This document shows, one piece after another, positions 35,442 through 43,225 of a stretch of DNA of 64,000 bases; within the stretch, counting starts at the first letter, position 1, and each line of letters begins with the position of its first letter. This DNA is from DASRAJ01 sp035638255 (GTDB lineage: Bacteria > Bacteroidota > Bacteroidia > Chitinophagales > UBA10324). Where the stretch lies: positions 36,267-100,266 of the forward strand of contig DASRAJ010000120.1 of assembly GCA_035638255.1 (NCBI GenBank), written 5' to 3'. The position numbers were made by a program, and so were the translations under genes. The notes beneath the pieces are model-generated. The model made no database searches and had not been told where the DNA came from. It saw only the letters and a program-made list of their open reading frames with translations.

Positions 35442-36437
35442 ATGGAAACAGTAGTCAGCGGCATTCGTCCTACAGGAAATTTGCATCTCGGAAATTATTT
35501 CGGGATGATGAAAAATTCAGTAGCGATGATGAATCAATACAATTGCTTCTTTTTCGTAGCCGATTATCATTCGCTCACAACACATCCGCATCCGAAAGAT
35601 TTGCATGATACAGTTCGGCAAGTGGTTGCCGAATGCCTCGCTTGCGGAATTGATCCTGACCAATGTACCCTATACATTCAAAGTGATGTTACTGAAACGG
35701 CAGAGTTGTATTTATTTCTCACCATGCTCGCTTATGTAGGTGAGCTGGAGCGAAGTACTTCATTCAAGGACAAAGTGCGCACACAACCCGACAATGTAAA
35801 TGCAGGATTACTCACCTATCCTGTATTGATGACAGCAGATATTATTCTTCACCGGGCACATAAAGTCCCTGTGGGGAAAGATCAGACACAGCATCTTGAA
35901 ATGTCGCGTGATTTTGTACAGCGCTTCAATCGCCTGTATGAAGTGGAATATTTTCCCTTGCCGGAAGCGTTCAGTTTCTCCTCTTCACTCGTAAAAGTCC
36001 CGGGGCTTGATGGCACTGGGAAGATGGGAAAATCAGAAGGCGAAGGGAATGCAGTTTTTTTTATTGATGAACCGGAAGTCATTCGCAAAAAAGTAATGCG
36101 TGCCGTTACGGATTCAGGTCCCACAGAAATGAATCAGCCGAAGCCGGAAGTCATTCAAAATCTTTTTACACTGATGGAATTGGTTTCTTCTTCCGATACA
36201 AAAAAACATTTCGACGATGCTTACAATACCTGCACGATTCGCTATGGTGATATGAAAAAGCAATTGGCTGAAGACATGATTGCATTCACCTCCCCAATTC
36301 GCGAGCGCGCGAAGCAGTTTTACAACGACAGCGATTACCTGCATAAAGTTTTATTGCAGGGGGAAGAGAAAGCAAGAGCCAGTGCAGGAAAAACCATTCG
36401 TGAAGTGCGTGAAATTATCGGCATCAGAAAATTTTAG
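35442..36437 (+). CDS. trpS: Tryptophan-tRNA ligase
   Basis: 331 residues from the ATG at 35442, chosen because 'METVVSGIRPTGNLHLGNYFG' is the conserved class I start with the HIGH-type motif (HLGN). The KMSKS loop is 'GKMGKSEGE' at about 194-202, and 'VPVGKDQTQHLEMSRD' is the Trp-AMP region. It charges tRNA-Trp. The last codons and stop (TAG 36435-36437) lie inside the first unit of a 104-bp repeat array. Confidence 0.97.
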   Translation: METVVSGIRPTGNLHLGNYFGMMKNSVAMMNQYNCFFFVADYHSLTTHPHPKDLHDTVRQVVAECLACGIDPDQCTLYIQSDVTETAELYLFLTMLAYVGELERSTSFKDKVRTQPDNVNAGLLTYPVLMTADIILHRAHKVPVGKDQTQHLEMSRDFVQRFNRLYEVEYFPLPEAFSFSSSLVKVPGLDGTGKMGKSEGEGNAVFFIDEPEVIRKKVMRAVTDSGPTEMNQPKPEVIQNLFTLMELVSSSDTKKHFDDAYNTCTIRYGDMKKQLAEDMIAFTSPIRERAKQFYNDSDYLHKVLLQGEEKARASAGKTIREVREIIGIRKF

Positions 36438-36766
36438 TTCCCCTGTCTTCAGCGTGAATGAAGTTCGCCACGAATTACACGAATTCCCATGAATAAAAAA
36501 TTTGAAATTCTATTCGTGCAATTCGTGGCAACAAATTTTAATTCTCCTGTCTTCAGCATAAGTTGAGCTCGCCACCAATTACATGAATTCCCACGAATAA
36601 AAAATTTGAAACTCCATTCGCGTAATTCGTGGCAACAAATTTTAATTCTCCTGTCTTCAGCCTGATCCGAGTTCGCCACGAATTACACGAATTCCCACGA
36701 ATAAGAAGTTTGAAATTCCATTCGTGCAATTCGAGGCAACAAATTTTAATTCTTCTATCTTCGCCG
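36431..36766. repeat. Three tandem 104-bp repeats, each with an 18-bp hairpin
   Basis: Units start at 36431, 36535 and 36639, with a truncated fourth at 36743, an exact 104 bp period. Each contains inverted arms GCCACGAATTACACGAAT and ATTCGTGCAATTCGTGGC around a loop of about 28 bases, so each transcript can fold into a long hairpin. The array fills the whole gap between trpS and the deoxynucleoside kinase. No gene is encoded; a 76-codon minus-strand frame in it is an artefact. Confidence 0.9.
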
Positions 36767-36812
36767 CGATAAAAATTTCTCTCACACTTTAATATTCACC
36801 GCAGAATTTTCG

Positions 36813-37460
36813 ATGGCGAAAAAAGAACAGAAACTTCCTCCTGTAAAACATGTTGCGGTAGCAGGCAATATTGGCGCAGGCAAAACAACCCTCACCGGTT
36901 TGCTTGCAAAACATTTTAACTGGGAACCGCACTATGAAGATGTGGAGAACAATCCCTACCTCTACGATTTTTATGAGAACATGCCGCGGTGGTCATTCAA
37001 CCTGCAGATTTATTTTTTGAATTCCCGCTTTGGACAAATCATCAACATTCTCAGAGGAGAAAAGACCGTGATCCAGGATCGCACGATCTATGAAGACGCA
37101 CAAATCTTCGCCCCCAATCTTCACGCTATGGGTTTGATGACCAAGCGTGACTTTGAAAATTACACGGCGCTTTTCAAGACCATCAACTCGCTCATTAAAC
37201 CGCCTGACCTTACTATTTATTTACGCGGCTCTATTGGAGCGCTTGTCTCGAACATTCAGCGGAGAGGTCGCGAGTATGAAGACAATCTCCGCCTCGATTA
37301 TTTGCGCCGCCTCAATGAATACTACGAAAATTGGTCAGCCAACTACAAGGATGGAAAGATGCTCATCATTGATGTGGACAAATACAACTTCGCTGACAAT
37401 CCGGAACATCTTGGCGAAGTAGTCAATAAAGTAAGAGCGGAGTTGATGGGGTTGTTTTGA
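36813..37460 (+). CDS. Deoxynucleoside kinase
   Basis: 215 residues. P-loop 'GNIGAGKTT' (about 18-26), then 'YEDVENNPYL' with the catalytic Glu-type residue, 'QDRTIYED' (DRS/DR-type motif, about 90) and the Arg-rich lid 'NIQRRGREYED' (about 150). This is the bacterial deoxyadenosine/deoxyguanosine kinase family. It phosphorylates salvaged deoxynucleosides to monophosphates in the cytosol. The exact base preference cannot be read from the sequence. Confidence 0.92.
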   Translation: MAKKEQKLPPVKHVAVAGNIGAGKTTLTGLLAKHFNWEPHYEDVENNPYLYDFYENMPRWSFNLQIYFLNSRFGQIINILRGEKTVIQDRTIYEDAQIFAPNLHAMGLMTKRDFENYTALFKTINSLIKPPDLTIYLRGSIGALVSNIQRRGREYEDNLRLDYLRRLNEYYENWSANYKDGKMLIIDVDKYNFADNPEHLGEVVNKVRAELMGLF

Positions 37461-37554
37461 AACACTATTGGTTAGCTGTTATCCGATTATTCGGGTGTTC
37501 TGAGTTCAAGTTGTTCTCTGTTAGAAATTTTTTACCTTGAAAAAAAATTCCTCA

Positions 37555-39144
37555 ATGAAAAAACAACTGCTGCTCATTACGCTTCTCGCTTTTTTTTCAA
37601 TCACCAAAAATCTCTCAGCGCAAAACGCTCCTGCAATTGAGTGGCAGAAATGCCTGGGTGGTGGTGCCGATGAAAATACTTATTCGATTCAACAAACTGA
37701 TGATGGAGGATATATTGTTGCAGGAACTTCATCTTCTGTTGATGGTGATGTTACAGGAAATCATGGAAGTTCTGATTACTGGGCAGTGAAGCTTACCGCC
37801 TCAGGAACTATTGACTGGCAAAAATCTTTAGGAGGAACTTCTGCAGATAATCTTAATGCAATTCAGCAAACGAGTGACGGGGGATTTATCCTTGCAGGAG
37901 GAGCAAGTTCCGGTGACGGTGATGTATCCGGAAACCATGGGAACTCCGACTACTGGATTGTTAAGTTAGATCATGATGGCAATATTCTTTGGCAGAAATC
38001 CTATGGCGGAAGCGAAGCAGATGAGGCGTTCTCTATTAAAGAAACTAACGACGCTGGATTTATTGTTGCGGGTTATTCCTATTCAACCGATGGCGATGTT
38101 TCAGATAATCACGGGAATTCTGATTTCTGGATTGTAAGATTAGATTCTATGGGAAACATTGAGTGGCAAAGGTGCTGTGGCGGAAGTGATCTCGAATTTT
38201 TTTTTATAGAGATAGAGCAAATCGCTGATGGTGGATATGCCTTCGGAGCATGGACTAAATCCAATGATGGTGATGTTTCAGGCAATCACGGCTCTTTCGA
38301 TATATGGATTGTTAAACTCAATTCATTGGGTAGTCTTGAATGGCAAAAATGTTTGGGAGGTAGCGCGACAGATGCAACTGCCTCTTTGAAACAAATTAGC
38401 GGAGGCGGATTTATAGTTGCCGGAGTTTCCGTATCAAGCGATGGTGACGCTACGCAAAATCATGGTGTACAGGATTATTGGGTCTTGCAATTAGATTCTT
38501 CAGGAAATATTGTTTGGCAAAAATCTTTAGGAGGAAGTTTAGATGATGAAGCTTTTTCGGTTCAACAAACATGGGATGGCGGATTCATTGCCGGGGGTTA
38601 TTCCAATTCCGTCGATGGCGACATCACGGGCTATCACGGTGACTATGATTATTGCGTCATGAAATTGGATGAGAATGGAAACTTAGAGTGGCAAAAAAAT
38701 TTGGGTGGAAGTTCCTATGATTATGGTTGGACAATTCAACAAACCACAGATGGTGGTTTTATTACTGCTGGCTTTTCAGGATCTACTGATGGTGATGTTA
38801 CAGGGAATCATGGGGGATCGGATATTTGGGTGGTAAAACTTGCTGCCGATACTGCAACAGGGATTCTGCAGAGTCATTTTTTCCAATCCCATTTTAGTGT
38901 TTCACTTTTTCCAAATCCCTCCGATGGCAATGTGCACCTTGAATTCACACTCAATCAAGAGCAGCAAGTTCAAGTTAAGGTGTTTGATGTAGCAGGAAAA
39001 GAATTGTTTGGCGAAGATGAGCAAAGGATTTCAGGAAGCTTTACTGAAACGATTTATCTAAATTCTTTACCGGCAGGTTCGTACTACATTAGCATAGTAC
39101 ACGGCTGTGAGAGAGAAATGAGGAAGATGATGGTGGTGAAATGA
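37555..39144 (+). CDS. Secreted repeat protein (beta-propeller-like) with T9SS domain
   Basis: 529 residues from the ATG at 37555, chosen for its signal peptide (MKKQLLLITLLAFFSITKNLSAQ). Seven consecutive repeats of about 55-58 residues follow, each with 'EWQKCLGG', 'DGGFIVAG', 'DGDVSGNHG' and 'DYWVVKLD' blocks, probably a seven-bladed propeller. A T9SS sorting domain closes the protein ('FPNPSDGNVHLEF', 'LPAGSYYISIV', ending MMVVK). The surface function is unknown. The regular repeats suggest binding rather than catalysis. Confidence 0.85.
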   Translation: MKKQLLLITLLAFFSITKNLSAQNAPAIEWQKCLGGGADENTYSIQQTDDGGYIVAGTSSSVDGDVTGNHGSSDYWAVKLTASGTIDWQKSLGGTSADNLNAIQQTSDGGFILAGGASSGDGDVSGNHGNSDYWIVKLDHDGNILWQKSYGGSEADEAFSIKETNDAGFIVAGYSYSTDGDVSDNHGNSDFWIVRLDSMGNIEWQRCCGGSDLEFFFIEIEQIADGGYAFGAWTKSNDGDVSGNHGSFDIWIVKLNSLGSLEWQKCLGGSATDATASLKQISGGGFIVAGVSVSSDGDATQNHGVQDYWVLQLDSSGNIVWQKSLGGSLDDEAFSVQQTWDGGFIAGGYSNSVDGDITGYHGDYDYCVMKLDENGNLEWQKNLGGSSYDYGWTIQQTTDGGFITAGFSGSTDGDVTGNHGGSDIWVVKLAADTATGILQSHFFQSHFSVSLFPNPSDGNVHLEFTLNQEQQVQVKVFDVAGKELFGEDEQRISGSFTETIYLNSLPAGSYYISIVHGCEREMRKMMVVK

Positions 39145-39179
39145 CTTTACAGTTTGCAGTTTACGATCTTTTTCCAAAG

Positions 39180-39212
39180 TTGCACAACTTAACATCTGTA
39201 CGTTTACTTTTG
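39180..39212 (+). promoter_or_regulatory. Candidate Bacteroidota promoter
   Basis: TTG at 39180-39182 and TACTTTTG at 39205-39212, 22 bases apart, fit the Bacteroidota consensus TTG-N17-23-TAnnTTTG. It lies 16 bp upstream of the ATG at 39229, giving a very short leader. Confidence 0.5.
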
Positions 39213-39228
39213 AATCGTTGTACGCAAT

Positions 39229-40047
39229 ATGAAAAAAACTCTACTCTTTGTCCTTTCACTTCTCACCTTTCACCTTTCAGTTCTCGCTTCTAATGACCCT
39301 TTTACCGGTGGAGCACGCTCGCTCGGATTAGGAAGTTGCTATCTCACGCTCTCCGATCCTTATTCCATTTTGAACAACCAGGCAGCGATGGCGTTTCAAA
39401 AAGAAATTTCTTTCTCCCTCTACGCTGAACAGCGCTATCTGCAAAGTGAGTTGGGATATTATGCAGCAGGATTCACGCTGCCCACTAAACCAGGAGTGTT
39501 TGGGTTAGCAATCAACTACAACGGTTTTGATTTGTATAATGAAAAAAAAATCGGGCTGGCATATTCACGGATGTTCTCCCCAAAAGTTTCAGGAGGAATT
39601 CAGCTTGATTATCTCTCGACATCCATTTCTGAATACGGAACTTCATCAGCGTTCACGGCAGAGTTGGGATTGCTGGTGAAAATTTCTAACCAGCTATCTG
39701 CGGGCGCTCACGTTTTCAATCCTTACCCGATTAAGTCAGGATTTGCGGATGAAAAAATTCCCACGCTGTTCCAACTTGGTTTGTCGTATGAAGCAGGGAA
39801 GAAAATTTTGCTGATGACTGAGGCAGAAAAAGATATTGACAACCCTGCCCGGTTCAAAGCAGGATTGGAATACAAAATTGTGGATGCCCTTCATTTGCGA
39901 GGAGGTATTGCCACCAATCCTTCTCAGTATTCATTGGGAGTTGGAATCAATGTTCAGCATTTGAAAATTGATTTAGCAGCTTCTTATCACCAGGTACTTG
40001 GACTTACTCCGGCGATTTCACTGAATTATATTTTCGTGAAGAAATGA
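39229..40047 (+). CDS. Outer-membrane beta-barrel protein (PorV/PorQ-like)
   Basis: 272 residues with a signal peptide (ends SVLAS). 'DPFTGGARSLGLGSCYLTLSDPYSILNNQAAMAF' has the typical opening of PorV/PorQ/FadL-like barrels, and alternating beta strands continue to an aromatic-rich end. It lacks the length of true PorQ and is not assigned to the T9SS machinery. Its stop overlaps the ATG of the next gene (ATGA at 40044), so the two are translationally coupled and probably form an envelope pair. Confidence 0.75.
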   Translation: MKKTLLFVLSLLTFHLSVLASNDPFTGGARSLGLGSCYLTLSDPYSILNNQAAMAFQKEISFSLYAEQRYLQSELGYYAAGFTLPTKPGVFGLAINYNGFDLYNEKKIGLAYSRMFSPKVSGGIQLDYLSTSISEYGTSSAFTAELGLLVKISNQLSAGAHVFNPYPIKSGFADEKIPTLFQLGLSYEAGKKILLMTEAEKDIDNPARFKAGLEYKIVDALHLRGGIATNPSQYSLGVGINVQHLKIDLAASYHQVLGLTPAISLNYIFVKK

Positions 40048-42494
40048 TTTCACTCCTTCGTCATTGCAACCAGAATTCGTCATTGCGACGAGTATATGAT
40101 TCGTCATTGCGAGGAGCACATGATTCGTCATTGCAAGGAGCATATGATTCGTCATTGCGAGGAGCAGGGTCAGCTTTTGCGCGGAAGGCGACGAAGCAAT
40201 CCCCACACATTGATTCGCGATTGCGAGGAGCATATGATTCGTCATTGCGAGGAGCATGCGCAGCTTTTGCGCCGAGGGCGACGACCTGTCCCGATTTTTT
40301 CAGGAAGCAATCCCCACACATTTCGCAAAGCTCCGAGGAATTGCTTCCCGAGAAAAAAGTCGGGACAAGTCGGACCCCTTTCCCACAATCCCCCCGCAGT
40401 TTTCTTCGCAATGACGTTCTTATTGTGCTTCTCACTTTCCTCATTTTTCTTTTCCCAAAAACAGCATTTTCCCAAATTGATACTTCACAGAAAGTGCAGG
40501 AAAAGCAGGATGAACTTCTTGAGCAGATCACAGAGAATGGCGAAAATCAAGCGCTCGACTATGAAAATTTGGTGGACCTTGAAAATACGCTCAGCAAACA
40601 TCCCATCAATTTAAACAAGGCAAGCAAAGAAGATTTTCAGCCACTGCTTGATTTAAAGTTGCTCAATGATATTCAGATAAACTCCATTCTTAACTACCGG
40701 CAGCAACTTGGAAATTTCATTGAGATCTATGAGCTCGAAGCAGTTCCTTATCTCGATGTTTCTACGATTGAAGCAATTCGCCCGTTCGTTTTTATTTCTG
40801 CTCAACCAACCAACTTAATCGCAAGTGTTGGCGAGATGCTTACCAAAGGTGATTACATGGTGCTAATTCGCGGATCTCAAACTCTCGAACAGCAAAAAGG
40901 ATTTTCTCCCGCTGATTCTAACTCAACTTCCCGTTACCTCGGCAGTCCTCTGAATCTCTATGCTCGTTATCGCTACACTTACGGAACAAAATTCAGTTAC
41001 GGCATCACAGGACAAAAAGATGCCGGTGAAGAATTTTTCAAAGGAACTCAACAGCATGGTTTTGATTTTTATTCTGCACACGTATTTTATTCAGGAAAAA
41101 GTATTGTGAAAGGTGTGGTGCTTGGTGATTATGAATTGAACTTCGGGCAGGGAATGATTGTAGGTGCGGGCTTCGGTGTGAGCAAAAGCTCGCTGATCAC
41201 GGCGATTAAGAATGGAGGACGAACAATTCGGCCTTATACTTCTACTGATGAATTTAATTTCTTTCGTGGCGGCGCCGTTCAGCTTGGATCGAAGCATGTA
41301 AACGCCACGCTCTTCGGTTCGTACAAAAAAATTGACGGTAATGTTGGAGCTATTGATACCATTGGTGATAATGTTTTTGTGACGTCGTATGGGGGCAATG
41401 GGTATCACAGAACACTTTCAGAAACCGGGAACAAGTACACCATCTCCCAGAAAACTTTTGGTGGAAATCTGGATTACACATCGAATTCATTCACTGCCGG
41501 CGGGACATTTTTTCACACAGAGTTTTCTTCGCCGGTTGTTCCTTCCTATCAACCTTACAACATTTATAATTTTCGCGGCGATCACCTGAGTGACTATGGC
41601 TTGCATTTCGACTGGCAATACAAAAATTTCAATCTCTATGCTGAAGGTGTGAAGAGTGATCCCGGTGGTATCGGTGCCGTGTCCGGTTTACTCATCAGCG
41701 TTGATCCGAAAGTTGACCTTGCTTTTGTCTATAGAAACTACGCGCGGGACTTTCATTCGATCTACTCGAATGCATTCGGTGAAAGTTCTTCTACAGAAAA
41801 TGAAAAAGGATTGTACTCCGGTGTAATTATTCGTCCGTCGGGAAAATGGGAGTTGGATGTGTATGCAGATTTTTTCCGTAAAGCATGGCTCGCTTATTTG
41901 GTGAATGCTCCTTCGATTGGAACTGATTACCTCGCGCAACTCAACTATCGTCCGTCGAAAACAGTGGTGATGTATGTTCGATGGAGGGATAAGCGCAAGC
42001 AAACTAATTCCTCGCTCTCTTCTGAAACGATTAACTATCTGGTGAACACTGAAAATCAAAACCTGCGTTTCAATCTTTCATACAAGGCAAGTGCATCCTT
42101 GACATTGAACAGCAGGGCTGAGTGGGCTTTTTATCATGAAGAGAAATTGCCGGTACGTCATGGCTTCCTCGTTTACCAGGATGTGAAATACAAATTCACC
42201 GGAGTGAAACTGAACGTTGGTGCGCGTTTCATGCTCTTCGATGCAGACACGTATGATTCACGCCTGTATGCGTATGAAGATGAAGTTCTCTATGCGTATT
42301 CTGTCCCTGTATTTTCCAATCGAGGCATTCGCTGGTATTTGCTTGCGAGATATTCCATTATGCGTGGAGTTGATGTGTGGCTTCGCTTTGCCCAGACGTA
42401 CTATTCAAATCTTAACACGATTGGAAATGGATTGGATGAGATTAATGGAAATACAAAAACTGAATTGAAGGCGGAAGTGAGGTTTAGGTTTTGA
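40044..42494 (+). CDS. Helix-hairpin-helix outer-membrane barrel protein with repeat-encoded N-terminus
   Basis: 816 residues as opened from the ATG at 40044. Residues 1-127 are translated from tandem GTCATTGCGAGGAG palindromes ('YDSSLRGAHDSSL', 'RGAYDSSLRGA') and are probably not functional. A signal peptide (VLLTFLIFLFPKTAFSQ) starts with a GTG at 40425, the likely true start. Then comes a ComEA-like helix-hairpin-helix region ('LNKASKEDFQPLLDLKLLNDIQ', 'FIEIYELEAVPYLD'), followed by a long beta-barrel ending 'KAEVRFRF'. The family is common in Bacteroidota and its function is unknown. Coupled to the barrel gene upstream. Confidence 0.75.
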   Translation: MISLLRHCNQNSSLRRVYDSSLRGAHDSSLQGAYDSSLRGAGSAFARKATKQSPHIDSRLRGAYDSSLRGACAAFAPRATTCPDFFRKQSPHISQSSEELLPEKKVGTSRTPFPQSPRSFLRNDVLIVLLTFLIFLFPKTAFSQIDTSQKVQEKQDELLEQITENGENQALDYENLVDLENTLSKHPINLNKASKEDFQPLLDLKLLNDIQINSILNYRQQLGNFIEIYELEAVPYLDVSTIEAIRPFVFISAQPTNLIASVGEMLTKGDYMVLIRGSQTLEQQKGFSPADSNSTSRYLGSPLNLYARYRYTYGTKFSYGITGQKDAGEEFFKGTQQHGFDFYSAHVFYSGKSIVKGVVLGDYELNFGQGMIVGAGFGVSKSSLITAIKNGGRTIRPYTSTDEFNFFRGGAVQLGSKHVNATLFGSYKKIDGNVGAIDTIGDNVFVTSYGGNGYHRTLSETGNKYTISQKTFGGNLDYTSNSFTAGGTFFHTEFSSPVVPSYQPYNIYNFRGDHLSDYGLHFDWQYKNFNLYAEGVKSDPGGIGAVSGLLISVDPKVDLAFVYRNYARDFHSIYSNAFGESSSTENEKGLYSGVIIRPSGKWELDVYADFFRKAWLAYLVNAPSIGTDYLAQLNYRPSKTVVMYVRWRDKRKQTNSSLSSETINYLVNTENQNLRFNLSYKASASLTLNSRAEWAFYHEEKLPVRHGFLVYQDVKYKFTGVKLNVGARFMLFDADTYDSRLYAYEDEVLYAYSVPVFSNRGIRWYLLARYSIMRGVDVWLRFAQTYYSNLNTIGNGLDEINGNTKTELKAEVRFRF
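40066..40270. repeat. Array of GTCATTGCGAGGAG palindromic elements
   Basis: Seven or so copies of 'TCGTCATTGCGAGGAGCA' alternate with 'CAGCTTTTGCGC' and 'GCGACGAAGCAATCCCCACAC'. It continues in degraded form to about 40415, including 'GAATTGCTTCCCGAG' and 'TCGCAATGACG', the opposite arm. It is a common Bacteroidota REP-like family, here inserted between the start region and the signal peptide of the barrel gene. Confidence 0.85.
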
Positions 42495-42538
42495 GAAGTT
42501 GGACTATATTTAGACATCGAAGTAAAAATTTAGCGCGG

Positions 42539-42901
42539 ATGAGCAACATACTATTTCTTCTGATTCTTTCCCTCAATATTGAACCGGGACAAGCGGCTAA
42601 CCCTGAAAAAATTCGAGGAAAATATGTATGCCCTGATATTATTTACTGCACACTAATCATTCACGCCAACAACCGTTTTCATTTTACCACAGAATTTTTT
42701 GAACTCCGTGGCAAAAACAGGTATCAAGGAAGTTGGACAATGGGAGGTGATACGTTGAGCTTATATCTTAAGTACAAAGGAGTAGAAATGCCTGCGGGTT
42801 ATTACTATATTCCTTCACATTTGCGAGTGAAAGCAAATGGAGATACGTTGCAAGATATTAGCTCTGAAAAAAATATCGCTGTATACTTTAAAATCAAATA
42901 A
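42539..42901 (+). CDS. Small secreted protein, lipocalin-like
   Basis: 120 residues from the ATG at 42539, chosen because it begins a signal segment (MSNILFLLILSLNIEPGQA). The mature part is about 100 residues with 'KIRGKYVC', 'FHFTTEFFELRG', 'YQGSWTMGGDTLSLYLKY' strands, the pattern of small lipocalin-like domains of Bacteroidota. Two cysteines could pair. It lies between the real end of the barrel gene and a duplicated tail of the metallophosphoesterase gene, so it is a cargo gene of the mosaic region. Confidence 0.6.
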   Translation: MSNILFLLILSLNIEPGQAANPEKIRGKYVCPDIIYCTLIIHANNRFHFTTEFFELRGKNRYQGSWTMGGDTLSLYLKYKGVEMPAGYYYIPSHLRVKANGDTLQDISSEKNIAVYFKIK

Positions 42902-42967
42902 TTCTAAGAAAGAGTCATTGGACCATTACACCCAATTATTCTTTTCATTTTAGTTTATTGTTCAATC

Positions 42968-43105
42968 ATCACCTCTTCCCCATCACAATCCCTCCACATC
43001 AAAAATTTTCTTTCTCTCAATCTTATACCAAACGATCGTGTGCATCCGGTACATTCCAGCCTTTCCTGCAGCAGCGCGAATGATGCGGAGCATGCTGAGA
43101 TCAAC
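42968..43105 (-). pseudogene. Duplicated 3' tail of the metallophosphoesterase gene, copy 1
   Basis: About 138 bp that align with the last 45 codons of the gene at 46525-47019 in the same orientation, with substitutions and small indels. Shared blocks include CACATCAAAAATTTTCTT and CTTTCCTGCAGCA. It is not functional. No other part of the parent gene is present. Confidence 0.75.
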
Positions 43106-43114
43106 GGACATAAA

Positions 43115-43151
43115 AAACTGATTCGAAGCCGGAGGTAAGGTTTAGGTTTAA
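43115..43151 (+). pseudogene. Probable duplicated 3' tail of the HHH barrel gene
   Basis: 'AAAAACTGATTCGAAGCC' followed by GGAGGTAAGGTTTAGGTTT aligns with the real end of the barrel gene at about 42454-42492 with roughly 85% identity. It follows the metallophosphoesterase tail copy 1 directly. It is short, so it might come from another barrel gene ending in the same KAEVRFRF-type residues. Confidence 0.45.
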
Positions 43152-43225
43152 AGGAGATTCTCAATTCTTGAATGGAGAATGAAAAGTGTATTTTTGATTG
43201 AGCTGAATAAAAAGCCATTGGTATT

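Noticed and set aside
36449..36679. Minus-strand reading frame in the repeat array
   Set aside because: It only translates the repeats and shows the same peptide twice.
36431..36766. CRISPR-like array
   Set aside because: Units are contiguous 104-bp copies with no unique spacers, and no cas genes are present.
39229..40047. PorQ of the T9SS machinery
   Set aside because: Too short and without the specific PorQ pattern, so only the general PorV/PorQ-like barrel call is kept.
40061..40531. Minus-strand frame of 156 codons over the palindrome array
   Set aside because: Low-complexity repeat translation (PRNDESYAPRN) with no homology expected.
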